Source: Micromonospora sp. AMSO31t
Lineage (GTDB): Bacteria > Actinomycetota > Actinomycetes > Mycobacteriales > Micromonosporaceae
DNA length: 52,378 bases
Assembly (NCBI RefSeq): GCF_008868175.1
Contig: NZ_WBKT01000024.1
Span: 1 to 52,378 of the forward strand
Direction: 5' to 3'
The notes under the pieces were generated by a model, which worked only from the letters and a program-made list of their open reading frames with translations, was not told where the DNA came from and made no database searches. The position numbers and the translations under genes were made by a program. Below, piece by piece: positions 22,374 through 31,170 of the stretch (its first letter is position 1; each line of letters starts with the position of its first letter).

Positions 22374-24374
22374 ATGCCTAACCAGGTAGTCAGGGAGCCA
22401 CGAGACCGGGGACCTGCGATCCTCGCGCCGGCCCGGTTCGGCGGCTATCCCGGCCCGGTCCAGGAGGCCATCAAGGGCAACTCCCTGTGGCGGCTGCTGC
22501 GCACCACCGACGCGAAGCTCATCGGCCTGCTCTACCTGGGCACGGCCTTCGCGTGGTTCGTCGTCGGCGGGATCCTGGCGATGCTCATGCGGGCGGAGCT
22601 GGGCCAGCCCGGCATGCAGTTCCTCTCCCCCGAGCAGTACAACCAGCTGTTCACCATGCACGGCACGATCATGCTGCTGCTGTTCGCGACGCCCATGGTG
22701 TTCGGGTTTGGCAACTACATCGTGCCGTTGCAGATCGGCGCGCCGGACGTGGCCTTTCCCCGGCTCAACGCCTTCGCGTACTGGCTCTACTTCTTCGGGG
22801 GCCTGATCGTCCTCGGCGGGTTCATCACCCCGCAGGGTGCGGCGGACTTCGGCTGGACGGCGTACACACCGCTCAGCACCGCGCAGCACAGCCCGGGCGT
22901 CGGCGGGAACATGTGGGTGGTCGGTCTGGCGCTCTCCGGCCTGGGCACCATCCTCGGCGCGGTCAACCTGATCACCACGATCATCACGCTGCGCGCGCCC
23001 GGCATGACGCTGTTCCGGATGCCGATCTTCACCTGGAACCTGCTGCTCACCAGCGTCCTGGTGATCCTGGTCTTCCCGCTGCTGGCCGCCGCGCTGTTCG
23101 CGCTCGCCGCCGACCGGATCCTGCACTCGCACGTCTACGACCCGACCACCGGCGGGCCGATGCTCTGGCAGCACCTGTTCTGGTTCTTCGGCCATCCCGA
23201 GGTCTACATCGTCGCGCTGCCGTTCTTCGGCATCATCACCGAGATCATCCCCGTCTTCTCCCGGAAGCCGATCTTCGGCTACACCGGTCTGGTGCTCGCC
23301 ACCATCGCGATCACCGTGCTGTCGATGACCGTCTGGGCACACCACATGTTCGCCACCGGCCAGGTGCTGCTGCCGTTCTTCAGCATCCTCAGCTACCTCA
23401 TCGCGGTGCCGACGGGCGTGAAGTTCTTCAACTGGATCGGCACCATGTGGAAGGGCCAGATCACCTTCGAGACGCCGATGCTCTTCGCCATCGGCTTCCT
23501 GGTCACGTTCCTGTTCGGCGGCCTCACCGGCGTGCTGCTGGCCAGCCCGCCGGCCGACTTCCACCTGCACGACACCTACTTCGTGGTGGCCCACTTCCAC
23601 TACGTCCTCTTCGGCACCATCGTCTTCGCCGCGTTCGGCGGGCTCTACTTCTGGTTCCCGAAGATGACCGGGCGGCTGCTCAACGAGCGCCTCGGGAAGA
23701 TGCACTTCTGGACCATGTTCATCGGCTTCCACGCCACCTTCCTCGTGCAGCACTGGCTCGGCGCCGAGGGCATGCCCCGCCGGTACGCCGACTACCTGCC
23801 CGGCGACGGCTTCACCACGCTCAACGTGATCTCCACCCTCGGCTCCTTCCTGCTCGGCGCGTCGACCCTCTTCGTGATCTGGAACATCTGGAAGTCCTGG
23901 CGCTACGGCGCCATGGTGACCGTGGACGACCCGTGGGGCTTCGGCAACTCCCTCGAGTGGGCCACCACCTGCCCGCCCCCGCTGCGCAACTTCGACCGGA
24001 TGCCGCGGATCCGCTCCGAGCGGCCGGCCTTCGACGCCAAGTACGGTCCGCTCGTCGCCGACCTGGGCCGCGACCTGCCGCAGCGCACCACCAAGCCGCC
24101 CCAGCACTTCACGGAGGAGTTGCGCCACGTGCCGTACACCCCGGAGTCGCCGGCCGCCGAGGGCGCGCACGGCGCCCGCGAGGCCGCCGAGTACCAGCCC
24201 GCGCCGCAGTCCGGCGCCCGCCCGGTCGAGGTGCCGGAGCCGGAGGAGGTGCGCCGGCCCAGCTTCGACGAGACCGACGAGCCGGAGGAAACCCAACTGG
24301 GTCCACAGCGCAGCAGGCCGTCGAACCCCCGCTGGGAACATCCCCGCGGGAACGGGGACACCACGGAGAACTGA
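22374..24374 (+). CDS. ctaD: Cytochrome c oxidase subunit I
   Basis: 666 aa. Catalytic subunit of aa3-type oxidase, 12 or more membrane helices, reducing O2 to water with proton pumping. Visible ligands: heme a His in [11 protein letters not shown], CuB His and cross-linked Tyr in [14 protein letters not shown], the CuB His pair in [10 protein letters not shown], and heme a3/heme a His in [11 protein letters not shown]. The last 100 or so residues form a hydrophilic Pro/Glu-rich tail (from about 560). No ctaC, ctaE or qcr genes are near, so this is a solo copy. It is flanked by sigma-regulatory genes and has a candidate stress promoter, and it ends in a strong terminator. Confidence 0.93.
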   Translation: MPNQVVREPRDRGPAILAPARFGGYPGPVQEAIKGNSLWRLLRTTDAKLIGLLYLGTAFAWFVVGGILAMLMRAELGQPGMQFLSPEQYNQLFTMHGTIMLLLFATPMVFGFGNYIVPLQIGAPDVAFPRLNAFAYWLYFFGGLIVLGGFITPQGAADFGWTAYTPLSTAQHSPGVGGNMWVVGLALSGLGTILGAVNLITTIITLRAPGMTLFRMPIFTWNLLLTSVLVILVFPLLAAALFALAADRILHSHVYDPTTGGPMLWQHLFWFFGHPEVYIVALPFFGIITEIIPVFSRKPIFGYTGLVLATIAITVLSMTVWAHHMFATGQVLLPFFSILSYLIAVPTGVKFFNWIGTMWKGQITFETPMLFAIGFLVTFLFGGLTGVLLASPPADFHLHDTYFVVAHFHYVLFGTIVFAAFGGLYFWFPKMTGRLLNERLGKMHFWTMFIGFHATFLVQHWLGAEGMPRRYADYLPGDGFTTLNVISTLGSFLLGASTLFVIWNIWKSWRYGAMVTVDDPWGFGNSLEWATTCPPPLRNFDRMPRIRSERPAFDAKYGPLVADLGRDLPQRTTKPPQHFTEELRHVPYTPESPAAEGAHGAREAAEYQPAPQSGARPVEVPEPEEVRRPSFDETDEPEETQLGPQRSRPSNPRWEHPRGNGDTTEN

Positions 24375-24379
24375 CCGGA

Positions 24380-24420
24380 CACGGAAGGGCCGGCGCCCGA
24401 CGGGCGCCGGCCCTTCCGTG
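24380..24420 (+). terminator. Strong terminator after ctaD
   Basis: A 19-bp perfect stem (24380-24398 with 24402-24420) and three-base loop GAC, five bases past the ctaD stop. TTCC follows. Confidence 0.85.
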
Positions 24421-24472
24421 TTCCGCCCCCGGGTACGCAGGCAGGGACGGGCGACCTCCCTTGGACACGGCG

Positions 24473-24504
24473 CCGCGCCGGCTCCTGGACGGGAGCCGGC
24501 GCGG
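24473..24504 (-). terminator. Terminator after the sigma factor gene
   Basis: A 13-bp perfect stem (24473-24485 with 24492-24504), six-base loop, ten bases past the sigma gene stop on the minus strand. With the ctaD hairpin it insulates two convergent units. Confidence 0.75.
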
Positions 24505-24514
24505 TCCTGATCGG

Positions 24515-25648
24515 TCAGTCGGCGGCGGGCAGGCCGGCCGCGGCGAGCGAGCGGCGCACCGCGGGCTGCACCCGGGTCAGCCGCAGCGGCACCCCGGTGC
24601 GGGCGGCGGCGTCCCGGCCGGCCATCAGCGCGGCGATCCCGCCCGCGTCGAAGCCGCCCGCGCCCACCAGGTCGACCACCACCTCGCGGGGCTGCCCGGT
24701 GACCGCCTCCAGCATGGCCTTGCGGAGCCGGTCGGCGCCGTCGCGGTCGACCTCTCCCCCGACCTCGACGACCACCCGGTCGCCGTTCTGCTTCACCGAG
24801 ATCCGCGCCTTGGCCGGCTCGGACTCGGCCGCGCCGTTCTGCCACGGTGGCGGGGCGTCGGCGAGCATCGCCTGACGCAGCCAGGTCAGCGCCCGGGAGA
24901 GCAGCCGGGACACGTGCATCTGGGAGATGCCGAACCGGGCCGCGATCTCCGCCTGGGTCTGGTTGCCGTAGAAGCGCATGGCGAGGATCCGCCGCTCGCG
25001 CCACGGCAGCCGGTGCAGCAGGCCGCTGACGGTGACCCGGTCGTCGACCGACTCCAGGGCGTTGTCCGACTCGCCGACCAGGTCGCCGAACTCGGCGGAA
25101 CTCTCCCCGCCGACCGGCGCGTTCAGCGAGGCCGGGCTGTAGCCGGCGGCCGACTCCAGCGCCGCGAGGATCTCCTCCTCCGGCGTCTCCAGCCGCTCGG
25201 CCAGCTCGGCGACCGTGGGCGCCCGGGACAGCTCGCTGGTCAGCGCCGCCGTCGCCTGCCCGACCTCCAGGATCAGGTCGCGCAGCCGGCGCGGCACGTG
25301 CACACCCCAGGTGCGGTCCCGGAAGTGCCGTTTGATCTCACCGACGATGGTGATCGCCGCGTACGCGGTGAACGAGCCCCGCTCCGGGTCGTACCGGTCG
25401 ACGGCGTTCACCAGGCCCAGGCGGGCCACCTGCTCCAGGTCCTCCAGCGGTTCCCCGCGGCCCCGGTAGCGGCGGGCCAGCCGCCCGGCGAAGGGCAGCG
25501 CGAAGCGCACCAGGTCGTCCCGTGCCTCCTGCCGCCGCTCGGGTGGCAGGCCGGCGATCCGTGCCGCGTACGCCAGCGCCGCCGCATCGAGGTCCTCCAG
25601 GCCCCGTTCGGTCGGTGGTGGTGTGGGTGTTGTGGTCTGTCCGAACAT
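24515..25648 (-). CDS. SigB/SigF/SigG-family sigma factor with C-terminal STAS domain
   Basis: 377 aa. Region 2 is at about 66-121 (EPLEDLEQVARLGLVNAVDR, then ITIVGEIKRHFRDRTWGVHV), region 3 at about 122-180 and region 4 at about 205-260 with the helix-turn-helix QAEIAARFGISQMHVSRLL. It is a general-stress sigma of the SigB/F/G group. Residues 281-374 form an added STAS domain (ISVKQNGDRVVVEVGGEVDR; VVVDLVGAGGFDAGGIAAL). Where antagonists carry a phosphorylatable Ser (DSSG), this has DAGG, with Ala335. Normal members end after region 4 at about 260 residues. The STAS part may bind the anti-sigma kinase or replace a separate antagonist (inference). ATG is at 25648. No SigF-type site was found before it. 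Confidence 0.88.
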   Translation of the reverse strand: MFGQTTTPTPPPTERGLEDLDAAALAYAARIAGLPPERRQEARDDLVRFALPFAGRLARRYRGRGEPLEDLEQVARLGLVNAVDRYDPERGSFTAYAAITIVGEIKRHFRDRTWGVHVPRRLRDLILEVGQATAALTSELSRAPTVAELAERLETPEEEILAALESAAGYSPASLNAPVGGESSAEFGDLVGESDNALESVDDRVTVSGLLHRLPWRERRILAMRFYGNQTQAEIAARFGISQMHVSRLLSRALTWLRQAMLADAPPPWQNGAAESEPAKARISVKQNGDRVVVEVGGEVDRDGADRLRKAMLEAVTGQPREVVVDLVGAGGFDAGGIAALMAGRDAAARTGVPLRLTRVQPAVRRSLAAAGLPAAD

Positions 25649-25659
25649 CCGCGCCTCCC

Positions 25660-25878
25660 TCAGGAAGGTCCCCCGCCCGGATCGGAACCGGTCGTGCGCG
25701 TGGTCGGGCCACGCACCGGGCCGGAAGTTGGGTTACGTGACGGCACGCCGGAAGCGGCGGCCGCCCGCCGCACGGCGTCGTGGGCCGTCTCGCGGCGAGC
25801 GGTGTTCCCGCTCCGTAGGTACTCAATCACGGTCCGCAGGATCGCGAGGATGTTTCGCCAGGTTGGTCGGCGACCCAC
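25660..25878 (-). CDS. Possible small protein upstream of sigma gene
   Basis: A 72-codon ORF from GTG 25878 with GAGG ten bases upstream. It starts MGRRPTWRNILAILRTVIEY, an amphipathic-looking helix, and ends in a Gly/Thr/Pro-rich tail. It fills most of the 242-bp gap between the sigma gene (11 bases away) and the next gene (12 bases). Third-position GC is only moderately high. No family is recognised. It may simply be promoter DNA. Confidence 0.35.
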   Translation of the reverse strand: MGRRPTWRNILAILRTVIEYLRSGNTARRETAHDAVRRAAAASGVPSRNPTSGPVRGPTTRTTGSDPGGGPS

Positions 25879-25890
25879 CGACGGCCGGCC

Positions 25891-27330
25891 TCAGGAGACC
25901 AGAAGCCCCTGGTGGGCGCCCGCGTCGCGCAGCGCGGTGAGGGCCTCGGCCATCCGCAGCGGCGGCGGCACGGGCAGGTCGTACGGCTGGTTGCGCAACA
26001 CCTCCGTGGCACGGCGGGTGGGCACCACGGTGACCGGGTAGCCGCGCGCGGAGCCCCGGTCGAGGGCGCGCCGGCGGCGCCCGAACCCGGCCACCGCGAG
26101 CCACTGGGGCAGCCCCGCGAGGGCGGGCGAGCGCACCCCGGGCGGCTCCGGCAGCACGTCCACCGAGCTGAACGGCTCGCTGCCGGCGAGCCACCACTCC
26201 GCCCCCTGCACCCGGCGGCGGGTCGCGTTCTCGCACCAGTAGGGCACCAGGCCCGCCCGGAGCACCTGCCACGGGTCGAGCAGCCGGCCGCACTCGACCA
26301 CGAGGCGGTCGCCGGTCTTGCCGGCCCGGCGCAGCCAGCGCCGGTAGAGGTCAGCGGTGGCCGCGCTCAGCGCGTCCGGCTGCGGGACGACGACCCGGTG
26401 CAGCGGGTGCCCCTGCCGGCCGCCCCACTCGCGGGCGTCGTGCTCGAAACCGGACTCCACGCCGTTTTCGGCGAACGCCGCCGGGGAGGTGACGTCCGGC
26501 GGCGCCCAGCGCGCCCCGTCGCCGCCCGCCGAGCGGAGCACCTGGCGCAGCGCGTGCGCGTCCGGGTGGAAGTCGACCGGGTCGAGGCCGCTGGCCGGGC
26601 AGCCGACCTGGAAGCTGTGCCCGCTCCCCTCGTCCCGCACCGGCCAGGTGCGCGCGTCGTGGAGCAGCAGCACCGGCGCCCCGGGCTCCAGCCCCTCGGC
26701 CAGGAACCGGGCGTACGCCCCGGGCAGGGCCCGCCAGCGCACCGCGAGGCTCACCGTGGCGCCCGCCGACGCGCCCCGGCTGGCGGGGCAGTGCACCTGC
26801 CGGACGTGCACCCGGGCGTTGGCGGCGAGCAGCCGGCCGGCCAGCGCGGCCCCATGGTCGAGGGCGGCGTCCGGGCGGTCCACCGCGCCCCGGGTCCAGT
26901 GCGCGGCCACCTCGAACCCGGCCGGCAGCCAGGGCACCCCGAGCGCCACGGCGAGGTGCGCCGCCGCGCCGTGCGGGGATCCGAGCACCGCACCGGGCCA
27001 GCGGCGGGTCGGGTACTGGTCGACGAACCAGCCGGCCACCCGCTCGGCGTCCAGGTCGGCGACCTGGGCGGGGGTGAGCGCGGCCCGGCCGGCGGCCCGC
27101 GCCGCGGCGGCCCGGCGCACCGGCTCCGGGGCCCCGGTGAAGCGCGACAGCGGCCCCGGGTGGCCGAGGTCGCCGCAGTCGTCGCCGCGCAGCGCGCGGG
27201 CCGTCACGGCGACCAGGAGCCGGGCGGCGCTGCCCGCCGCCACCGCCCGGTCGCCGGTCAGCCCGGCGCCGGCGGCCGTCGGCCCCACCGGCACCTTCCG
27301 CCCCGGCCCCACCTTGCCTCGTTCGCTCAC
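25891..27330 (-). CDS. Unrecognised 479-residue protein
   Basis: No family is recognised. The frame has strong GC-rich coding character and ends in VLRNQPYDLPVPPPLRMAEA...GLLVS. It is rich in Trp, His and Arg and has no signal peptide or membrane segment. Notable stretches are LDHGAALAGRLLAANARVHV, LLLHDARTWPVRDEGSGHSF, a Cys in FQVGCPAS, VESGFEHDAREWGGRQGHPL and a WQVLRAGLVPYWCENATRRR segment. The His/Asp/Glu clusters could form an active site, but I claim no function. The start is GTG 27330 or the adjacent GTG 27333. It is a single-gene unit. Confidence 0.7.
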   Translation of the reverse strand: MSERGKVGPGRKVPVGPTAAGAGLTGDRAVAAGSAARLLVAVTARALRGDDCGDLGHPGPLSRFTGAPEPVRRAAAARAAGRAALTPAQVADLDAERVAGWFVDQYPTRRWPGAVLGSPHGAAAHLAVALGVPWLPAGFEVAAHWTRGAVDRPDAALDHGAALAGRLLAANARVHVRQVHCPASRGASAGATVSLAVRWRALPGAYARFLAEGLEPGAPVLLLHDARTWPVRDEGSGHSFQVGCPASGLDPVDFHPDAHALRQVLRSAGGDGARWAPPDVTSPAAFAENGVESGFEHDAREWGGRQGHPLHRVVVPQPDALSAATADLYRRWLRRAGKTGDRLVVECGRLLDPWQVLRAGLVPYWCENATRRRVQGAEWWLAGSEPFSSVDVLPEPPGVRSPALAGLPQWLAVAGFGRRRRALDRGSARGYPVTVVPTRRATEVLRNQPYDLPVPPPLRMAEALTALRDAGAHQGLLVS

Positions 27331-27508
27331 CACGCGGCCCGGCTTCCCGTCCCTCTGGGGTCTAAACGGGGCATCACCCCACGGGTCGGACCAATCAGCG
27401 GGCGGGCGGCGGCACCGCGCGCGGCACGCACCGGAGCCCTTCCGCCGTGCCCGGCCGTCGCGGGCGGAACGGGGGCGAAAGCAGCGCGGCCGGGCGGCGG
27501 CAGACAGC

Positions 27509-27545
27509 GGCCGGCACCGCCCCCGGTGAGGGGGCGGCGCCGGCC
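27509..27545 (-). terminator. Terminator after ThDP enzyme gene
   Basis: A 16-bp stem with one mismatch (27509-27524 with 27530-27545) and loop GGTGA, 20 bases past the stop at 27566. Confidence 0.75.
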
Positions 27546-27565
27546 TGAGGGGTGGTCCGGTCCCG

Positions 27566-29326
27566 CTAGACCAGGTCCGACGCCTCCACGGCCGTGCCGG
27601 TCTCCAGCACCCGCTCCCGCACCCGCCGGGCGGCGTCGCCGTCGGCGAACAGGCCGCGCAGGTCGGCCAGGGCCGGCTCGGGCGGGTCCAGCGCCACCGC
27701 CGGGTCGACCACGGCCTCCAGCACGCTGGGCCGGTCCGCGGCGAGCACCTCGTCCCAGGCGGGACCGACCAGGTCGGGGCGGTCCACCCGCACCCCGTGC
27801 AGGCCGAGCAGCCGGGCCCAGCCGGCGTACGGCACGTCGGGCCGCCGGGCCGCGAACGCGCCGGGCGGGCGCCCACCGCCCATCCCGGACTGGTCGCGGT
27901 TGTTCAACACCAGCACCACCAGCCGGGGATCGCGCCACTCCTGCCAGTGGTGCGCCACGGTGATCAGCTCGGCGAGCCCGTTGAGCTGCATGGCGCCGTC
28001 GCCGAGCAGCGCGATCACCGGCTCGTCGGGCCGGGCCAGCTTCGCGGCCACCGCGTACGGCAGGGCGCAGCCCATCGAGCCGAGCGTGCCGCACAGCTGG
28101 GCCCGGACGCCCGGGGGCAGTTGCAGGTGCCGGGCGTACCAGTAGATGACGGAACCGACGTCCACCGCGACGGAGCCGTTGCGCGGCAGCCGGGCGGAGA
28201 GTTCGTGCAGGACGAGCTGCGGGTTCACCGGCTCGGCCGGGGCGGCGGCCCGCTCGGCCGCGGCGTCCCGCCACCGGTCGACCGAGCTCTCCACCACGCC
28301 CCGCCACTGCGCGTTCGGCCGGTCCGGCACCCGGGCCAGCAGCGCGCGCAGCGTCTCGGCGGCGTCGCCGACCAGCGGCACGTCCACCGGGTAGCGGGTG
28401 CCGATCCGCCGGCCGTCGATGTCGATCTGGACGGTGCGGACCTGGCCCGGCATCGGGAACCAGTCGGTCCACGGGTCGTTGGTGCCGACCATGAGCAGGG
28501 TGTCGCAGCCCCCCATGAGCTGCGCGGCGGCGGTCGTGCCGACCTCGCCGAGCACTCCGGTGTGGAAGGGCAGCCGCTCGTCGAGCACCGGCTTGCCCAG
28601 CAGCGACGTGGCCACGCCCGCGCCGAGCCGGTCGGCGAGGGCGATCACCTCCCCGGCCGCGCCGTGCGCGCCCTGGCCGACCAGGATGGCCACCCGCTGG
28701 CCGGTGCCGATCAGCGAGGCGGCGGCGTCCAGGTCGGCGTCGTGCGGCAACACGCGGGCCAGCGGCTCGCCCGGGGTCGCCGACATCACGCCGGCGGTCT
28801 GCGGCAGCAGGTCGGGCACGGCGGCGAGCTGCAACGCGTGCGGCAGGACCACGCAGGTCGGGCTGCGGGTCGCCGCGGCCGTGCGGAACGCCTGGTCCAG
28901 CAGGACCGGCACCTGGTCCGGGGTGCGGCCGTAGCGGACGAACTGGTTGCAGACGTCGCCGAAGAGCCGGCTCAGGCCGATCTCCTCGTGCGCCCCGCCG
29001 AGCGGCCCCGTGACGTCCTCGCCGACGATCGCCACCACCGGCTTGCTGTCCAGCTTGGCGTCGTAGAGGCCGTTGAGCAGGTGCACCGCGGCCGGCCCCT
29101 GTGTGGCCAGGCACACCCCGATCTCGCCGGTGAATTTGGCGTGCCCGGTGGCCATGAACGCGGCGGTCTCCTCGTGCCGGGCGGGGATGAACTCCGGGTC
29201 CCCGCCCGCGTCGTCGAGCGCGGCGACCAGGGGGGCGATGGCCGCCCCCGGGTAGCCGAACGCCCGGGGCACCCGCCAGGCACGCAGCCGTTCGACGACC
29301 AGGTCCGCCACCGTGCGGTCAGCCAT
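27566..29326 (-). CDS. Thiamine-diphosphate enzyme, pyruvate oxidase-like
   Basis: 586 aa, three-domain ThDP enzyme of the POX/AHAS group. The N-terminal Pyr domain (about 1-170) has the catalytic Glu in PARHEETAAFMATG and ATQGPAAVHLLNGLYDAKLD. A central domain (about 185-330) may bind FAD. The C-terminal PP domain has GDGAMQLNGLAEL...LVLNNRD, the GDG-NN cofactor motif. It resembles pyruvate oxidase/dehydrogenase (PoxB-like), which converts pyruvate to acetate plus CO2. Acetolactate synthase is less likely as no small subunit is nearby. The start overlaps the end of the eRF1-like gene by eight bases; both form one operon. Confidence 0.87.
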   Translation of the reverse strand: MADRTVADLVVERLRAWRVPRAFGYPGAAIAPLVAALDDAGGDPEFIPARHEETAAFMATGHAKFTGEIGVCLATQGPAAVHLLNGLYDAKLDSKPVVAIVGEDVTGPLGGAHEEIGLSRLFGDVCNQFVRYGRTPDQVPVLLDQAFRTAAATRSPTCVVLPHALQLAAVPDLLPQTAGVMSATPGEPLARVLPHDADLDAAASLIGTGQRVAILVGQGAHGAAGEVIALADRLGAGVATSLLGKPVLDERLPFHTGVLGEVGTTAAAQLMGGCDTLLMVGTNDPWTDWFPMPGQVRTVQIDIDGRRIGTRYPVDVPLVGDAAETLRALLARVPDRPNAQWRGVVESSVDRWRDAAAERAAAPAEPVNPQLVLHELSARLPRNGSVAVDVGSVIYWYARHLQLPPGVRAQLCGTLGSMGCALPYAVAAKLARPDEPVIALLGDGAMQLNGLAELITVAHHWQEWRDPRLVVLVLNNRDQSGMGGGRPPGAFAARRPDVPYAGWARLLGLHGVRVDRPDLVGPAWDEVLAADRPSVLEAVVDPAVALDPPEPALADLRGLFADGDAARRVRERVLETGTAVEASDLV

Positions 29327-30443
29327 TGCCCCGCCCGGGCGTGCTGGCGTCGACGTAGCGCAGCACCGCGCCGACCCCGTCGGTGAGTTCCGGCGCCTCC
29401 TCCGGCGCGAGCACGGTGAGCTCGGCGTCGGTGCCGATGAGGGCGCGCAGCAGCGCGGCGTCGGCGCGTACCTTCTGCGGGTCGGCCACCGACATGTCCC
29501 GCAGCTGTCCCGGGTCCGTGGCGATCTCGGTGGGTTCCGGGCCGACCCACAGCTCGCCGTCGGCGGACGCGTCGTCGACGATGAGCATGGTGTCGACCTG
29601 GTCGCGTTGCAGGGCGGAGACCACCGCGTCGAGGCCGGCGCCGACGTCCTCCTGCACGCCGAAGCGGTCCAGCGCCGTGGCGATCCGCTGGTCGGCGACC
29701 TCGGCGATGGTCTGCACGGTGATGTCGTCCATCAGGGTGTCGTCGGCGCCGACGTCACGGGAGCCGGCGTCGGTGCGTACCAGCACGTCCTGCCAGCGCT
29801 CGGGCAGCTGGGCGGCGATCATCCCGGTGGCCCGGACGTCCCCGGCGACCACCAGCACGTCGGCGCCCACCCGCTCGGCCAGGTCGGCGGCGGCGGCCGC
29901 GGCGTCCCCGGCGTTGTGGTGCCAGGCCTCCATGGCGGCTCGCTGGTAGCGGGACTGCGACCAGCCGCCCGGCTGCACCCGGCGCAGCTGCCCGGTCTCC
30001 CGCCCGATCACCGTGGCCCGGCGCGGCACCCCGCCGGCGCTGACCGCGACCGCGTCGGCTCCGGTCCGGTCGGCCAGCACCCGCACCCAGGCGATCTGCT
30101 CGCCGCGCTGGGCGACCAGCGGCATGGTGTGCGGCAGCGCGGACCAGGAGGCCAGGTCGCGCAGTGGCGGCGCGGAGAGGTATTCGGTGAGCACCACCCG
30201 GCCCTGGGTGGCGAAGACCGCGATGCCGTAGTCGCCGGGCATCGGTTGGTGCCGGCGGACCACTTCCTCGATCGCCTCGATCGTCGCCGGGTCGGCGCCC
30301 TGCCCGATCAGGTCCCCCTTGAGCGCGCGCCAGCGCAGGTCGACCTGCGGACGTGCGTCGTGGGTGTCCCGCGAGGCATCCATATACACCGAGCACCACG
30401 GCCCGGGACGGTCGTAGAGCGGGCGCAGGAACGACAGCTGCAT
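29319..30443 (-). CDS. Bacterial eRF1-like (Rv2629/baeRF family 2) protein
   Basis: 374 aa, matching the actinobacterial Rv2629-type family, which has archaeal/eukaryotic release factor 1 architecture. An N-terminal domain precedes an eRF1 domain-2-like segment with the loop QPGGWSQSRYQRAAM (GGWSQ, 159-163), comparable to the Gln-bearing loop of Vms1/ANKZF1 and eRF1. The C-terminal part (about 250-360) resembles the L7Ae-like third domain (DTMLIVDDASADGELWVG). Vms1 relatives cleave peptidyl-tRNA on stalled ribosomes; Rv2629 is known as a dormancy-induced gene. Ribosome rescue or hibernation is inferred. ATG 30443 has GGAAAGGGG seven bases upstream; GGGTAT at 30474-30479 has no matching -35. 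Confidence 0.82.
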   Translation of the reverse strand: MQLSFLRPLYDRPGPWCSVYMDASRDTHDARPQVDLRWRALKGDLIGQGADPATIEAIEEVVRRHQPMPGDYGIAVFATQGRVVLTEYLSAPPLRDLASWSALPHTMPLVAQRGEQIAWVRVLADRTGADAVAVSAGGVPRRATVIGRETGQLRRVQPGGWSQSRYQRAAMEAWHHNAGDAAAAAADLAERVGADVLVVAGDVRATGMIAAQLPERWQDVLVRTDAGSRDVGADDTLMDDITVQTIAEVADQRIATALDRFGVQEDVGAGLDAVVSALQRDQVDTMLIVDDASADGELWVGPEPTEIATDPGQLRDMSVADPQKVRADAALLRALIGTDAELTVLAPEEAPELTDGVGAVLRYVDASTPGRGNG

Positions 30444-30584
30444 GCTCGACCCCTTTCCAGCTCGGCCGCACGCATACCCGCGCGACCCGGGATGTCACCT
30501 TCCGGGCCGGGCCCGTGACCGGTGTTCATTCACGTCGTTCAACCCGGGGGATCGATACCATGAGTGAAAACAACAGGACTCTCG

Positions 30585-31133
30585 GTGGTGAACATGAACA
30601 CGGAGCTGCACATCCGCCGCCCCGTCCACCCGACGGAACGGATCGTCACCGGCCGGTTGGTCCGTCTCCTGGAGGGCTACGCCCGCGAGGTGCGGGTGGG
30701 GCAGCCGGTGCTGGTCGGGGTGCTGACCGCCGCGAGCGTGGTGGGGCTGCTGGTCCGGCTGGTGCGGGCGCTGCTCAGCAGCGGCAGCGGCGGCGCCCGG
30801 CGCAGCTTCAAGGAGCTGAAGCAGGGGCCGGAGTTCCTGGTCACCCCGGTCCGGGTGCGCGACGCCGCCGACCGGCTGGTCGAGGTGGAGCTGCACGGCC
30901 ACCTGCCGCAGAGCGCCCTGCACCCCGGTGACCACGTGCAGCTGACGCTGCGCCCGCAGCGCGACGCCGACCTCCCGCCGCGGATCGAGCGGATCGTCAA
31001 CCTGACCACCGGCCAGTTGCTGACCCCGCGCACCGCGACGGTCTGGTCGCACCTGGGGCCGGCGCTGCTGCTCCAGGCGGTGCTCGGCGTGCTGCTGGTG
31101 GCGGGCGTCGCCGCCTGCTCGGCGCTCGGCTGA
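30585..31133 (+). CDS. Membrane-anchored hypothetical protein
   Basis: 182 aa from GTG 30585 (AGGA six bases upstream); GTG 30588 and ATG 30594 are near alternatives. One hydrophobic helix is at about 31-52 (VGVLTAASVVGLLVRLVRALL), a soluble middle domain with VRDAADRLVEVELHGHLPQ and VQLTLRPQRDADLPPRI follows, and a second helix is at the C-terminus (ALLLQAVLGVLLVAGVAAC). Both helices could place the middle domain on either face. No family is recognised. It is followed after 37 bases by the hydrolase gene. Confidence 0.7.
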   Translation: MVNMNTELHIRRPVHPTERIVTGRLVRLLEGYAREVRVGQPVLVGVLTAASVVGLLVRLVRALLSSGSGGARRSFKELKQGPEFLVTPVRVRDAADRLVEVELHGHLPQSALHPGDHVQLTLRPQRDADLPPRIERIVNLTTGQLLTPRTATVWSHLGPALLLQAVLGVLLVAGVAACSALG

Positions 31134-31170
31134 GGTTTCCGTCCCCGGCGACGGGGGCACCGGCTCGGTC

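Noticed and set aside
22272..25004. 910-residue ORF antisense to ctaD
   Set aside because: Lies opposite ctaD and across two terminators; composition (His/Glu/Gln-rich) is typical of antisense shadows.
25804..25828. GATT-N15-GGGAAC before the sigma gene, possible autoregulation
   Set aside because: Two boxes each with mismatches and inside a possible small ORF; too weak to claim.
27343..27367. GTTT-N15-GGGAAG before the unrecognised protein
   Set aside because: The -10 differs at two or more positions and would leave almost no leader; the GGGAAG is better read as a ribosome site.
30474..30479. GGGTAT upstream of the eRF1-like gene as a SigF-type promoter
   Set aside because: No GTTT or GNNT at the right distance; only the -10 half is present.
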